Counted from the first letter of the stretch, positions 19,564 to 31,717 are shown. The stretch: DNA of 64,000 bases from Jatrophihabitans sp. GAS493 (GCF_900230215.1 NZ_LT907982.1:3644001-3708000); one strand, 5' to 3'. Notes: generated by a model not told the origin, from the sequence alone. Made by a program: numbers and translations.

Positions 19564-20025
19564 CCGCCCGCCACCACAATGGCCCAGCAGCAGCGTGAGT
19601 TGGTGGCCGCGCTGGTCAACGGCGGCCCGACGCCGGCCGGATTCAACGCCGGCCGCGTCGAGGCAGCCGCCCGGGCGCTACTGCGCAAGCGAGCCGGCGA
19701 GGTCGGCCGGGCGTGGCCGGGTCTGCGGCACGGACTCGGTGAGCAGTGGCAGCCCGGATTCATCCGCTGGGCGCGTCACCGCCCGAAGGCCGGCTCCTTC
19801 GCCGACGGGTTCGCCTTCGCCCTGGAGCGGCAGCACTATGGCCGTCTCCCGGCCGGGGCCCGCCTGGAGTTGGCGACCGCGCTGCTCGACTGGCGGCTTG
19901 ACGCTGCCGGCGACCTCGTACGACGGCGCTGGTTTATCGTCCGGACGACCCGGGTTGACCGGCTGCGGTTGTACGCGTTCGGCGGCGGCCGCCGCCGGTG
20001 GCGCTGGGTTCGTAGCGCGGACTAG
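19519..20025 (+). CDS. Putative MNIO partner protein (SCO6045/DUF2063-like)
   Basis: A 168-residue basic protein with no enzyme motif. The N-terminal half (QQQRELVAALVNGGPTPAG, then EAAARALLRKRAGEVGRAWPGL, LGEQWQPGFIRWARHRP, GSFADGFAFALE) has the pattern of the helical domain seen in DUF2063-type partners of MNIO enzymes, which bind the precursor. The C-terminal part is a basic, strand-like segment (RRRWFIVRTTRVDRLRLYAFGGGRRRWRWVR). It overlaps the MNIO gene by ATGA and ends the cassette, 9 bp from the convergent aspS stop. Start is ATG 19519 or, after a duplicated junction, ATG 19552. I recall Streptomyces SCO6045 as the named relative. Resemblance is by eye only. Confidence 0.6.
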   Translation: MTTPTPPGAGAMTTPPPATTMAQQQRELVAALVNGGPTPAGFNAGRVEAAARALLRKRAGEVGRAWPGLRHGLGEQWQPGFIRWARHRPKAGSFADGFAFALERQHYGRLPAGARLELATALLDWRLDAAGDLVRRRWFIVRTTRVDRLRLYAFGGGRRRWRWVRSAD

Positions 20026-20034
20026 GCAGTCGGC

Positions 20035-21846
20035 TCAGGATCCTTCGGCCGGCTTGGGTTCGGCCGGCTTGGGCTCGGCCGGCTTGGCTTCAGCCGGCTG
20101 GGCGTCTACTCCGGCCTCCTTGCGCTGGGCGGCGGTGATCGCGGCCGGCGCCGCGGTGAGCGGGTCGACGCCGCCGCCGCTCTTCGGGAACGCGATCACA
20201 TCGCGGATCGATTCGGTTCCCGATAGCAGGGCGCAGATCCGGTCCCAGCCGAAGGCGATTCCACCGTGCGGGGGCGCGCCGAAGGCAAAGGCGTCCAGGA
20301 GGAAGCCGAACTTCTCCTGGGCCTCGGCCTCGGATAGCCCCATGACTGCGAAGACACGCTCCTGGACGTCCCGGCGGTGGATTCGAATCGAGCCACCGCC
20401 GATCTCGTTGCCGTTGCAGACGATGTCGTAGGCGTAGGCCAGGGCCGAACCGGGGTCGGTGTCGAAGGTGGCCAGCGAATCGGGCTTGGGCGAAGTGAAG
20501 GCGTGGTGCACCGCGGTCCAGGCGCCGCTGCCGACGGCAACGTCACCGCTGGCAGTTGCGTCCGAACTCGGCTCGAAGAGCGGAGCGTCGACGACCCAGA
20601 GGAACGACCAGGCCGACTCGTCGATCAACCCGCCGCGGCGAGCGATCTCCAGGCGGGCGGCCCCCAGTAGGGCCCGCGACGTCTTCGCGGCACCGGCAGC
20701 GAAGAAAACGCAGTCACCGGGCTTGGCGCCCACCGCAGCGGCCAGCCCAGCCCGCTCGGACTCGGAGAGGTTCTTCGCGACCGGGCCGCCGAGTTCGCCG
20801 TCCTCGCCGACGAGGACGTAGGCCAGCCCTCGGGCTCCGCGCTGCTTGGCCCACTCCTGCCAGGCGTCGAGCTGCTTGCGGGGCTGCGAAGCCCCGCCGG
20901 GCATGACGACGGCGCCGACGTAGGGCGCCTGGAAGACCCGGAACGGGGTCTCGGCGAAGTAGGGGGTCAGCTCGACGAGCTCCAGCTCGAAGCGCAGGTC
21001 AGGCTTGTCAGAGCCGTAGCGGCGCATCGCTTCGGCATAGGTCATCCGCGGAATCGGCGTCGTGATCTCATGGCCGATGAGCGCCCAGACGGCGGTGAGG
21101 ATCTGCTCGGCCAGCGCGATGACATCGTCCTCCTCGACGAAGCTCATCTCGATGTCGAGCTGGGTGAACTCCGGCTGCCGGTCGGCCCGGAAGTCCTCAT
21201 CGCGGTAACAACGCGCGATCTGGAAGTACCGTTCCATGCCGGCCACCATCAGCAGCTGCTTGAACAGCTGCGGCGACTGGGGCAGGGCGTACCAGGTTCC
21301 GGGGCGCAGCCGGGCCGGAACCAGGAAGTCGCGGGCACCCTCCGGGGTGGAGCGGGTCAGCGTGGGCGTCTCGATCTCGACGAAGTCGTTGTTGTAGAGC
21401 GTCTCCCGGGCGGCCCGGTTCACCTGACTGCGCAGGCGCAGCGCCGCCGCCGGCTCGGCCCGCCGCAGGTCCAGGTAGCGATACTTCAGGCGCGTCTCCT
21501 CGCCGACCGAAGAGTGCTCGTCGATCGGGAAGGGCAGCGGCCCGGCCTCATTCAGCACGTCCAGACCGGTGGCCACCACCTCGATCTCACCGGTTCCGAT
21601 CGCCGGGTTGACGTTGCCCTCGGGGCGCACCCGGACCTCACCGGTGACGGCGACACACCACTCGCTACGCAGGTCGTGAACCAGCTCGTCCTCCCGGATC
21701 ACCACCTGCACCACCCCAGAGGCGTCCCGGAGATCGATGAAGGCCACTCCCCCGTGGTCGCGACGGCGCGCCACCCAACCGGCGAGGGTTACCGTCTGGC
21801 CAGCGTCGGCGGCGCGCAGGGTCCCAGCGCCAGCAGTGCGGATCAC
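20035..21846 (-). CDS. aspS: Aspartyl-tRNA synthetase (bacterial type, with GAD insertion)
   Basis: Charges tRNA with aspartate. The 603 residues comprise an OB-fold anticodon domain ([23 protein letters not shown]), the class II core ([51 protein letters not shown]), a GAD insertion around residues 310-420 and the C-terminal motif 3 [11 protein letters not shown] non-conserved tail repeats KPAEP, encoded by 15-bp tandem repeats. Many actinobacterial enzymes are non-discriminating and also charge tRNA-Asn; that cannot be decided here. The start overlaps the hisS stop by 4 nt. Confidence 0.96.
   Translation of the reverse strand: MIRTAGAGTLRAADAGQTVTLAGWVARRRDHGGVAFIDLRDASGVVQVVIREDELVHDLRSEWCVAVTGEVRVRPEGNVNPAIGTGEIEVVATGLDVLNEAGPLPFPIDEHSSVGEETRLKYRYLDLRRAEPAAALRLRSQVNRAARETLYNNDFVEIETPTLTRSTPEGARDFLVPARLRPGTWYALPQSPQLFKQLLMVAGMERYFQIARCYRDEDFRADRQPEFTQLDIEMSFVEEDDVIALAEQILTAVWALIGHEITTPIPRMTYAEAMRRYGSDKPDLRFELELVELTPYFAETPFRVFQAPYVGAVVMPGGASQPRKQLDAWQEWAKQRGARGLAYVLVGEDGELGGPVAKNLSESERAGLAAAVGAKPGDCVFFAAGAAKTSRALLGAARLEIARRGGLIDESAWSFLWVVDAPLFEPSSDATASGDVAVGSGAWTAVHHAFTSPKPDSLATFDTDPGSALAYAYDIVCNGNEIGGGSIRIHRRDVQERVFAVMGLSEAEAQEKFGFLLDAFAFGAPPHGGIAFGWDRICALLSGTESIRDVIAFPKSGGGVDPLTAAPAAITAAQRKEAGVDAQPAEAKPAEPKPAEPKPAEGS
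20045..20104 (-). repeat. Four 15-bp tandem repeats at the 3' end of aspS
   Basis: Units TCGGCCGGCTTGGGT at 20045, 20060 and 20075 and a variant at 20090 encode the AspS tail series [10 protein letters not shown]. Confidence 0.8.
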
Positions 21847-23102
21847 GAGAGTTTCTCCTTAAGAAATACTGCGATTTCGTCGAGATTGATCGGCGATTGG
21901 TCGCCGGTGTCTAGCTGCTTCACCTGGGCTGTTCCGGCTTCGATATCCCGGTCGCCGATGACGACGGCGAATCGCGCACCGGAGCGATCGGCCCCCTTCA
22001 TCGCGCCCTTCAACGCACGTCCACCGTAGGCGATGTCGACCCGAACACCCGCGGCGCGTAGCTGAGCGGCCAGGCGCACCGCGGCCGAGCGGGCGGCCTC
22101 ACCCAGCGGTACCAGGTAGGCCTCGACCCGAGGGGCGGTTCCGATCGGCAGCCCCTCGGCCTTGCAGGCCAGCAGGGTGCGGTCGATGCCCAGCCCCCAC
22201 CCGATGCCCGACAGCGGCTGCCCACCGAGCTCCTCCATCAGGCCGTCGTAACGACCGCCGCCGCCGACCGCCGACTGCGCGCCGAGCCCGTTGTGCACGA
22301 ACTCGAAGGTCGTCTTCGTGTAGTAGTCCAGGCCGCGAACCAGGCGTGGGTTGAGCTGGTACGCCACGCCCAGATCGTCCAAGTAGGCCCTGACCTCAGC
22401 GAAGTGCGCCGCGCAGCTCGGGCAGAGGTTGTCGAGCATGAGGGGCGCATCCACGAGCTGCTTCTGCACCGACTCACGCTTGTCGTCCAGGACGCGTAGC
22501 GGATTGATCTCGGCCCGGCGCCGGGTGTTCTCGTCGAGATCAAGCCCGGACAGAAACTTGATCAGCTTCTCCCGGTAGGGCGGCCGGCATTCCGCATCGC
22601 CGAGTGAGGTCAGTTCCAGGCGGTAGTCGCGCAGCCCGAGGCGCCGGAAGCCGGCATCGGCCAAGGCGATCACCTCGGCGTCCAGGGCCGGGTCGTCGAC
22701 CCCGATCGCCTCGATGTTCACCTGGCTGAAGACCCGTCCGCGGCCGGCCTGGGGCCGCTCAGCCCTGAAACACTGCCCGCTGGTCGCCACCTTGACCGGA
22801 AGCTGGCCCCGGTCCAAGCCGTGTTCGATGACCGAGCGCATGACGCCGGCGGTCAGCTCCGGCCTGAGCGTGAGCGAGCGATCACCCCGGTCGGCGAAGG
22901 TGTACATCTCCTTGCTGACCACATCCGTGGATTCGCCGACTCCTCGCACGAAGAGTTCGGTGTGCTCGAAGACAGGCGTCTCGATGTAGCTGTAGCCGGC
23001 CAGTGCCGGTTCAGCCAGTAGCGCATCCCGAACCTCGACGAAGGCCGCCGACTCCGGCGGGACGTACTCCAGCACGCCCTTGGGGGCGTTCACAATACTC
23101 AT
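21843..23102 (-). CDS. hisS: Histidyl-tRNA synthetase
   Basis: Charges tRNA-His. The 419 residues show class II motif 1 ([19 protein letters not shown]), motif 2 ([27 protein letters not shown]), the histidine-specific [12 protein letters not shown] and GGGGRYDGL, motif 3 ([14 protein letters not shown]) and a C-terminal anticodon-binding domain ([32 protein letters not shown]). The ATG has GGAGCGGAGG upstream. It precedes and overlaps aspS, a common actinobacterial pair. Confidence 0.96.
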   Translation of the reverse strand: MSIVNAPKGVLEYVPPESAAFVEVRDALLAEPALAGYSYIETPVFEHTELFVRGVGESTDVVSKEMYTFADRGDRSLTLRPELTAGVMRSVIEHGLDRGQLPVKVATSGQCFRAERPQAGRGRVFSQVNIEAIGVDDPALDAEVIALADAGFRRLGLRDYRLELTSLGDAECRPPYREKLIKFLSGLDLDENTRRRAEINPLRVLDDKRESVQKQLVDAPLMLDNLCPSCAAHFAEVRAYLDDLGVAYQLNPRLVRGLDYYTKTTFEFVHNGLGAQSAVGGGGRYDGLMEELGGQPLSGIGWGLGIDRTLLACKAEGLPIGTAPRVEAYLVPLGEAARSAAVRLAAQLRAAGVRVDIAYGGRALKGAMKGADRSGARFAVVIGDRDIEAGTAQVKQLDTGDQSPINLDEIAVFLKEKLS

Positions 23103-23145
23103 CCGACCTCCGCTCCGGTGCGCCGGCTGTCGCCACCGTGCAGTC

Positions 23146-23814
23146 TCATTGCAGCTCCATCAGATACGGATTGCTGATCCGCTCACGGCCGATCGTGGTG
23201 CTCGGCCCGTGCCCCGGGTACACCGTGACGGCGTCATCCATCGGCAGGATGACGTCGCGTAGCGAGGCGGTCATCGCCTCCATCGACCCGCCGGGCAGGT
23301 CGACCCGTCCGATGCTGCCCTGGAAGAGGACGTCGCCGCTGAGCAGCAACTCACCCTCGGAGACGTCGTCATCGAGGGTGAAGATCACCGATCCGGACGT
23401 GTGACCCGGCGCATGGCGAACACCCAGGCTCAGTCCGGCGAGTTGGAGGGTCGCGCCGTCGGTGAGTTCGCGCACGTCATCGGGCTCGGCAAAGCTGATC
23501 TGGCCGAAGAGCGGGGTGCCCGGGCGCATTCCCACGCCCGTCCACGGGTCCTTGAGCTGGTCGCGGTCGCTCGGGTGGATATAGGCGGCGACGTCACGGG
23601 CCTGGCAGACCGGGAAGACTGAGAAGCTGTGGTCGAAGTGGCCGTGGGTCAGGATCACCGCCGCCGGGTGCAGCCGGTGCTCGGCGATGACCTCGTCCAG
23701 CTGCTTGACCACCTCGATGCCGGGATCGACGATGACGCACTGCTCGCCGGCCGCAGGGGCCAGGACGTAGCAGTTCGTACCGGTGTAGGCCGACGGGAAC
23801 CCCGCGATGAGCAC
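23146..23814 (-). CDS. MBL-fold metallo-hydrolase (glyoxalase II-like)
   Basis: A 222-residue zinc hydrolase. The metal motif THGHFDHS (HxHxDH), the following [13 protein letters not shown] and LLSGDVLF, and the final PGHG give the full ligand set of glyoxalase II-type enzymes, but it lacks the long C-terminal helical domain of true glyoxalase II. Actinobacterial relatives start near LIAGFP, so the GTG at 23814 is preferred to the TTG three codons upstream. It is 43 bp upstream of hisS and divergent from the cyclophilin. Substrate unknown; thioester hydrolysis is a guess. Confidence 0.85.
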   Translation of the reverse strand: MLIAGFPSAYTGTNCYVLAPAAGEQCVIVDPGIEVVKQLDEVIAEHRLHPAAVILTHGHFDHSFSVFPVCQARDVAAYIHPSDRDQLKDPWTGVGMRPGTPLFGQISFAEPDDVRELTDGATLQLAGLSLGVRHAPGHTSGSVIFTLDDDVSEGELLLSGDVLFQGSIGRVDLPGGSMEAMTASLRDVILPMDDAVTVYPGHGPSTTIGRERISNPYLMELQ

Positions 23815-23978
23815 AGCGTGCAACTTTCGACAGTGACTGACGTGATGATTGAGGCCAGCCTACCCAGCGCCACCACACACATTGCGTACCCACAGCCCCC
23901 ACAGCCCGGCCCACGCCACTTGCCACAGTCGCATTACGTACACTTTCGCAGAACTTCATTCTGTGGGAAGGATCCGTC

Positions 23979-24833
23979 GTGGCGACGAACAATCAGCGTC
24001 GAGAGGCTGCCAAGCGTCAGCTCGAGCAGCAGTTGGCGCAGCGTCAGCGGCAGCAGTCCCACAAACGTGGGCAGATGCTGATCATCTCGATCGGCGGGTC
24101 GATCTTCGTGGTGCTCCTGCTCGTTCTGGGGCTGGCCATCGCCGAGCACCACAGCGATGACAAGAAGAGCACCGCCGCAGCGGCCACCGGCGCCGCGAGC
24201 GACACCTCGGCCCCGACCAGCGCGGCCCCGACGAGCGCGGCGCAGTCGCCGACCACGCCGGGCGACTGCGACTTCACCAAGGACAGCAGCGCGGCGGCCA
24301 AGGCCGTCACGCTCCCACCACTCACCGGCAATCCCGTCACCGGCACGGCCAAGGTCACGATGAACACGTCGCAGGGAGTCGTCGCGGTCACGGTTGACCG
24401 GGCGCTGGCGCCGTGCACCGTCGAGAGCTTCCTCTCCCTGTCCAAGCAGAAGTACTACAACGACACCCCATGCCACCGGCTGGTCACCAGCGGAATCTAT
24501 GTCCTGCAGTGCGGCGACCCGACCGGCAGCGGGTCCGGCGGTCCGGGCTACACGATTCCGGATGAGGCGACCGGCAACGAGGCCTACCCGGCCGGCACGC
24601 TGGCCATGGCGCGTACCTCAACCGCGCACAGCGGCGGCAGCCAGTTCTTCTTCGTCTACAAGGACTCCCCCAGCCTGGCCCAGAACCTGGGAACCCTGCA
24701 GTACACGGTCTTCGGCAAGGTCACGACCGGCCTGGACGTGCTGCAGAAGATCGCCGCCGGCGGGGTCGCCGATGGCAGCACCGACGGTTCACCGAAGCTG
24801 CCGGTTCAGATCAAGACGGTGACGGTCAGCTAG
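23979..24833 (+). CDS. Membrane-anchored cyclophilin-type peptidyl-prolyl isomerase
   Basis: Catalyses proline cis-trans isomerisation in exported proteins. The 284 residues start with a basic, Gln-rich helix (NNQRREAAKRQLEQQLAQRQRQQ), one membrane helix (about 33-55, LIISIGGSIFVVLLLVLGLAI), an Ser/Ala/Thr linker and a cyclophilin domain from about 120: FLSLSKQKYYNDTPCHRLV, YTIPDE, GTLAMARTSTAHSGGSQFFF and YTVFGKV. The usual Arg/Phe/Gln of FHRVIxxFMIQGG is partly replaced (CHRLVTSGIYVLQCGD), which is normal for this actinobacterial group. GTG 23979 follows GGAAGGAT. Its place next to relA is conserved. Confidence 0.9.
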   Translation: MATNNQRREAAKRQLEQQLAQRQRQQSHKRGQMLIISIGGSIFVVLLLVLGLAIAEHHSDDKKSTAAAATGAASDTSAPTSAAPTSAAQSPTTPGDCDFTKDSSAAAKAVTLPPLTGNPVTGTAKVTMNTSQGVVAVTVDRALAPCTVESFLSLSKQKYYNDTPCHRLVTSGIYVLQCGDPTGSGSGGPGYTIPDEATGNEAYPAGTLAMARTSTAHSGGSQFFFVYKDSPSLAQNLGTLQYTVFGKVTTGLDVLQKIAAGGVADGSTDGSPKLPVQIKTVTVS

Positions 24834-24844
24834 CCCGCGCGGGC
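24833..24844 (+). terminator. Palindrome after cyclophilin gene
   Basis: GCCCGCGCGGGC directly follows the stop codon, between the converging cyclophilin and relA genes. With essentially no loop it is a weak terminator candidate. Confidence 0.3.
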
Positions 24845-24902
24845 CGTTCGGCTAAGCGGTGTGGCCGACTTGGCGGTATGGCCCGTCAGTGGGTGTGGCC
24901 CG

Positions 24903-27548
<2,646 letters not shown>

Positions 27549-27555
27549 CGTCTGC

Positions 27556-27561
27556 TCCTTA
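27556..27561 (-). promoter_or_regulatory. Shine-Dalgarno AAGGAG deciding the relA start
   Basis: On the minus strand AAGGAG is followed by CAGACG and then CTG (27548-27546), in frame with relA. No ATG, GTG or TTG lies in frame between the upstream stop (27576-27578) and GTG 27269. Confidence 0.65.
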
Positions 27562-27608
27562 GATAGACCGTAATTTCAGTCTAGAAGATCGTCCTCCGGA
27601 GCGCTTGC

Positions 27609-27622
27609 CGGGTTCGAACCCG
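27609..27622. repeat. 14-bp perfect palindrome between apt and relA
   Basis: CGGGTTCGAACCCG reads identically on both strands, just after the apt stop. It may be a transcription-factor site or a weak terminator; there is no U-run. Confidence 0.4.
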
Positions 27623-27627
27623 ACGGT

Positions 27628-28197
27628 TCAGACCCGAAGCAGTGCCGTCACCCGGGGGCCGGACGAGCCGGACAGGCCGGACAGGGCAGCGCGGCCGTTG
27701 AGGAAGCCGATCTCCAGCAGCACTCCGGTTCCGGAGATCTCGGCACCCGCCTCAGTCAACAACTGCGTAGCAGCCGCGAGTGTTCCCCCGGTGGCCAGCA
27801 CGTCATCGACGACGTACACCCGGCGGCCGTCGAGGACACCCAGCGGCACCTCCAAAACCGCCGTGCCGTACTCGAGTTGGTATTCGCGGGTCACCGTGGG
27901 CGGTGGGAGCTTTCCGGCCTTGCGAACCAGTACCAGCCCACAGTTCAGCTCGTTCGCGAGGGCGGCCGCGAGCACGAAGCCCCGAGCCTCGACGCCGGAG
28001 ACCAGGTCGACGCCGCCGGCCGCCCGCGCCGCGTCAGCCAGAGCTCGGACGGCCATGCCGAAGGCCTGCGGGTCAGCCAGCAGGGGCGAGATGTCCTTGA
28101 AGAGCACACCCGGCAGCGGGAAGTCCTGAACGTCTCGCATCCCGGTGCTGACCGTGGCCGCGACCTCGGCGCCGGCATCGCCGACTGGGCCACTCAT
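27628..28197 (-). CDS. apt: Adenine phosphoribosyltransferase
   Basis: Salvages adenine to AMP using PRPP. The 189 residues show the family opening VQDFPLPGVLFKDISPLL, the DLVSGVEARGFVLAAAL segment, the dimer/lid region RKAGKLPPPTVTREYQLEYG, and the PRPP-binding VYVVDDVLATGGTLAAA. Its ATG overlaps the secF stop (TGATG); a TTG one codon upstream is an alternative. Sitting between secF and relA is the standard actinobacterial order. Confidence 0.95.
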   Translation of the reverse strand: MSGPVGDAGAEVAATVSTGMRDVQDFPLPGVLFKDISPLLADPQAFGMAVRALADAARAAGGVDLVSGVEARGFVLAAALANELNCGLVLVRKAGKLPPPTVTREYQLEYGTAVLEVPLGVLDGRRVYVVDDVLATGGTLAAATQLLTEAGAEISGTGVLLEIGFLNGRAALSGLSGSSGPRVTALLRV

Positions 28198-29285
28198 CAA
28201 CGACGACGCTGCGGGCGCGCCCCGGGCTTCGGGGCCGGCATCGGTCCTGAGCCGCGTCGAGCCGCCGCGGCGGCCGCGACGGCGACCGGGGAGATCTCGA
28301 CCGCCTCGTGCTTGTCACTGGCCCGCTTCGCCATCACCCGGCGCGTCAGTTGCTTGTAGGCCGGCTGCCGCTCGGTCAGGTCCACGACCAGCGGGGTGGC
28401 CAGGAAGAGTGAGGAGTACGCCCCGGACGCCAGCCCGACGAAGAGGATCAGCGCCAGGTCCTTGATGGTGCCCACACCGAGGATTCCGGCACCGACGAAG
28501 AGCAGACCGGCGACCGGGAGCAGCGAGATCAATGAAGTGTTGATCGAGCGCATGAGCGTCTGGTTGACGGCCAGGTTGGCCGCCTCGGAGAAGGTCATCC
28601 GGCTACCGGCGAGCAGGTTCTGAGAGTTCTCCGAAACCTTGTCGTAGACGACCACGGTGTCATACAGCGAGAACCCGAGAATGGTCAGCAGTCCGACCAC
28701 CGTCGAGGGCGTCACCTCGAAGCCGATGAGCGAATAGATTCCGGCGGCGATGATGAGGTCGTGCAGCAGCGCAATCATCGCACCGACCGCCATCCGCCAT
28801 TGGAAGCGGAACGAAATGTAGATCGAGACCACAATCAGGAACACGATCAGGGCCTGGATCGCCGACTTGGTGACGTCACGACCCCAGTCGGAACTGACCG
28901 TGGTGGCGTTGATGTCACTCTTCGGGATACCGGTCGACTTGGAGACCGAGTTCTCGACGTTGTTCAGCTCAATCGCGCCGACCGACTTCGTCTTGACGAC
29001 GATCTGGCGGCTGGCACCGCTGCCGACCTCCTGGGCCGCGTCGGCCGGTGGTAGGCCGGCGGCGTTGAAGGCGTCCTCGACCTGACTGGTCGAGATCGAC
29101 GAGCCGTGGGTCTGAATCTGGAACTGGCTGCCGCCGGCGAACTCCACACCGAAGTTGAAGCCACGAATCACGAACGCCAGGATGCAGATCGCGATCATGA
29201 TGCCGGAAGCCAGATACCACCGCTTCCGCGAACCGATGAAGTTGTAGTTGGTCTCGCCGCGGTAAAGCTTGGTGAAGGCGCTCAT
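28197..29285 (-). CDS. secF: Protein translocase subunit SecF
   Basis: Works with SecD to pull exported proteins through SecYEG using the proton gradient. The 362 residues contain TM1 (WYLASGIMIAICILAFVIRGFNFG), the family signature GVEFAGGSQFQI, an extracytoplasmic domain, and a block of five TM helices including GLLTILGFSLYDTVVVYDKVSEN and NTSLISLLPVAGLLFVGAG. A basic Ala-rich cytoplasmic tail follows. Its ATG overlaps the secD stop by one base. Confidence 0.96.
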   Translation of the reverse strand: MSAFTKLYRGETNYNFIGSRKRWYLASGIMIAICILAFVIRGFNFGVEFAGGSQFQIQTHGSSISTSQVEDAFNAAGLPPADAAQEVGSGASRQIVVKTKSVGAIELNNVENSVSKSTGIPKSDINATTVSSDWGRDVTKSAIQALIVFLIVVSIYISFRFQWRMAVGAMIALLHDLIIAAGIYSLIGFEVTPSTVVGLLTILGFSLYDTVVVYDKVSENSQNLLAGSRMTFSEAANLAVNQTLMRSINTSLISLLPVAGLLFVGAGILGVGTIKDLALILFVGLASGAYSSLFLATPLVVDLTERQPAYKQLTRRVMAKRASDKHEAVEISPVAVAAAAAARRGSGPMPAPKPGARPQRRR

Positions 29286-31603
29286 CAGCTCTGGCCCTTG
29301 CTGTCGTCGTCAGATGACGTTCCGGCGTTCTGTGCCCGCAGTCGCGCTCGACGAGCAGCCGCTCGTTCGGCTGCGGTGCCCGACGCCGGGCTCACCTTGG
29401 GCGACGGCTCGGCCGCCGGCGCTGGGCTCGGTTCGGTTGCTTCGAGCGGATCTGCCTCCGAACCCACCGTCGACACCGTCGGCGCTGCGGCGGTTGGTGT
29501 GACCGCGTCGCTATCGACCGCAGTGTCGGCCTCGTCCTGATCGCCGAGCTCATCGCCGACGTTGGCCTCGGGCTCGGCGACCGCAACGGCAGTCGGCGCG
29601 GCCTTGGCCGACGGCTTGCTGAGACGGATCGATCCGGTCGGAACGCGCGGTTCGGGATCAGCCGGTGGGGCCGTCTTCGTCCGGCGCTTCACCTGCGTCG
29701 AGTCATCGGCTACGACACCGCCCGCCCGTGCCGAGTTGAGCCCGGTAAAGCCCGCGGACCCGAAGGTGGCGCTGCGCGATAGCAGTGACACCAGCGGGTG
29801 GGTGAAGAGGAAGACGACGACGAGGTCGAGGATGGTGGAGAGGCCGAGGGTGAATGCGAAGCCCTTCACGTCACCGGCAGCGAAGAAGTAGAGCACCGCC
29901 GCGGCGAGGAAGGAGACCGTATCCGCCGAGAGAATCGTGCGCCGGGCCCTAACCCAGGCGCGCGGCACCGCGACCCGCATGGATCTACCCTCGTGCACTT
30001 CGTCCTTTATTCGTTCGAAGAACACGACGAATGAGTCAGCGGTGATACCCACCGCAACGATGAAACCGGCGATACCGGCGAGGGTCAGGGTGAAACCGAT
30101 CTGCCGGGAGAGGAAGACGATGCAGCCGTAGGTCAGGCCGCCGGAGACCACCAGCGATGCGATGGTGACCAAACCAAGCCCGCGGTAATACAGCAGCGAG
30201 TAGATCACGACGAGGGCCAGTCCGATGCCTCCGGCCAGCAGGCCGGCCTTCAGCTGAGCGCTGCCGAGCGTGGCACTCACGTTGGAGGCGGTCAGCGGGT
30301 CCCCGAAGTTCAGGGGCAGCGCGCCGTAACGGAGCTGGTCGGCCAGATTGGTAGCCGAGCTCTGCGTGAAGGAGCCGCTGATCTGCGTGCTGCCACCATT
30401 GATCGCCGACTGGTTGTAGGGCGAGGAGACCACCGCGCCGTCGAGGGTGAAGGCCACGAAGTTAGCGCAGGGCACGCTGCTCGTGCCGCAGCTGGTGTAG
30501 TCCGGGGTCGCAGTCGACCCACTGGTGTTGTGCTTGGTCGTGTAGTCGGCCCAGGCCGCCTGGCCGCTGCTCTTCAGATCGAGCGAGACGATCCACTGGT
30601 TGGTCGAGTTCAGCTGGGCTGAGGCATCGCTGATCTCGGTTCCGGGCACGATCACCGGGCCGAGGAAGTACACCAGCGTCGGCTTGTCGTGCGAGTCACA
30701 GGCCAGCAGGGTCTGCGCCTGCTTGGTGTCCGGCGGGCTTGACGCACAGTCGAAGTGCGACGCCGTCGCCTGCAGAAGCTGCTGCTGGGTCGAGGTGAGC
30801 TTCTCGTAGTCGGTCTCAGTGGTCGGGATCGGGAAGTCGAGAACTGAGAAGGGGTTCTCGGTCACCGTGGTGCCCGAGAGGAGCGTCTGCTGCGCCGGGG
30901 TGAGGGTGGGCGTCGCGGCCGCGGCCGCCGGAGTGCTTGCCGCCGCACTGGCCGGGGCCGCCGCCGAGGTCGGCGCGGCCGATCCGGAGGCTTGGTGCGG
31001 CGCAGCCGCCAGCTCACGAGCCGAGGCGTCCTGCGGGCTCAGTTGCCGGGACGACTCGTCCTTGGGGGCCACGCTCGACGACCCATTGGCCGACGGGCTG
31101 GTCGACGCCGCGCTGGCCGAGGCGGCCGGAGATGTCGATGCGCCTGAGCCGGACGCCGTCCCCGCGCTCGCACTGGCCGCGGAGGCCGACGCCGCGGCGG
31201 CGGCGGCCGCCGCCACCGGCTGCACGACCGGCATGATGAGCGGCCGGAAGTTCAGCTGGGCGGCGCTGCCGATACTGGCCAGCTGATCGGCGGCGTTGTG
31301 GCCGGGGATCGAGATGACGATGCGGTCACTGCCCTCGATGACGACCTGGGCCTCAGAGACACCGTAAGCGTTTACGCGCTGATCCATGATCGAGCGCGCC
31401 TCCTCCATAGAGGACTTCGACGGCGTCGAGCCGTCCGGCGTCTTCGCCTGGAAGACGACCTGTGTCCCGCCTTCGAGGTCGAGCCCGAGCTTCGGCGTGC
31501 GTGACTGGCCGGGCCAGAAGACGATCGCATAGAGGACAACAAAGATGGCGAGCAGCGCTAAGAAATAACGCCCGACGCGCAGCGTTCCGGCGGGTGGAGC
31601 CAC
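29285..31603 (-). CDS. secD: Protein translocase subunit SecD with Ala/Ser-rich insertion
   Basis: Partner of SecF in protein export. I start it at GTG 31603, which has AGGAG 10 nt upstream, giving 772 residues; the longer frame adds a Cys-rich stretch unlike SecD. It has TM1 (12-31), the signature LGLDLEGGTQVVF at 39-51, a P1 region interrupted by about 100 residues of almost pure Ala/Ser/Thr/Pro (129-232), then the remaining periplasmic part and five C-terminal TM helices (AGIAGFIVAVGITADSFVVFFERIKDE is diagnostic). A cytoplasmic Ala/Pro/Glu-rich tail of about 130 residues ends the protein. Typical bacterial SecD is markedly shorter. Confidence 0.94.
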   Translation of the reverse strand: MAPPAGTLRVGRYFLALLAIFVVLYAIVFWPGQSRTPKLGLDLEGGTQVVFQAKTPDGSTPSKSSMEEARSIMDQRVNAYGVSEAQVVIEGSDRIVISIPGHNAADQLASIGSAAQLNFRPLIMPVVQPVAAAAAAAASASAASASAGTASGSGASTSPAASASAASTSPSANGSSSVAPKDESSRQLSPQDASARELAAAPHQASGSAAPTSAAAPASAAASTPAAAAATPTLTPAQQTLLSGTTVTENPFSVLDFPIPTTETDYEKLTSTQQQLLQATASHFDCASSPPDTKQAQTLLACDSHDKPTLVYFLGPVIVPGTEISDASAQLNSTNQWIVSLDLKSSGQAAWADYTTKHNTSGSTATPDYTSCGTSSVPCANFVAFTLDGAVVSSPYNQSAINGGSTQISGSFTQSSATNLADQLRYGALPLNFGDPLTASNVSATLGSAQLKAGLLAGGIGLALVVIYSLLYYRGLGLVTIASLVVSGGLTYGCIVFLSRQIGFTLTLAGIAGFIVAVGITADSFVVFFERIKDEVHEGRSMRVAVPRAWVRARRTILSADTVSFLAAAVLYFFAAGDVKGFAFTLGLSTILDLVVVFLFTHPLVSLLSRSATFGSAGFTGLNSARAGGVVADDSTQVKRRTKTAPPADPEPRVPTGSIRLSKPSAKAAPTAVAVAEPEANVGDELGDQDEADTAVDSDAVTPTAAAPTVSTVGSEADPLEATEPSPAPAAEPSPKVSPASGTAAERAAARRARLRAQNAGTSSDDDSKGQS

Positions 31604-31697
31604 TGGGGAAATTCTCCTATAGATGAGTGCTGGATCCGGCGCAGATTGCCGGCAGCACGAGGCCATGAAAACAGACCCGCGGGACGAATGTCGCGCA

Positions 31698-31717
31698 GGT
31701 CATACGACAGTATGACC
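31698..31717. promoter_or_regulatory. Perfect 20-bp inverted repeat between yajC and secD
   Basis: GGTCATAC-gaca-GTATGACC, with 8-bp arms and a 4-base centre, lies in the 155-bp gap. It could be an mRNA hairpin that attenuates or protects the secDF part of the message, or a protein-binding site. Confidence 0.5.

Noticed and set aside
17622-20025. Classification of the cassette as a toxin-antitoxin or phage-defence system
   Set aside because: No nuclease, NTPase or toxin fold is visible; MNIO, partner and Cys-rich tail point to peptide modification.
27600-27630. GGGTTCGAACCCG resembling a tRNA T-arm
   Set aside because: No acceptor stem, D-arm or anticodon arm can be drawn around it; it is a symmetric palindrome between apt and relA.
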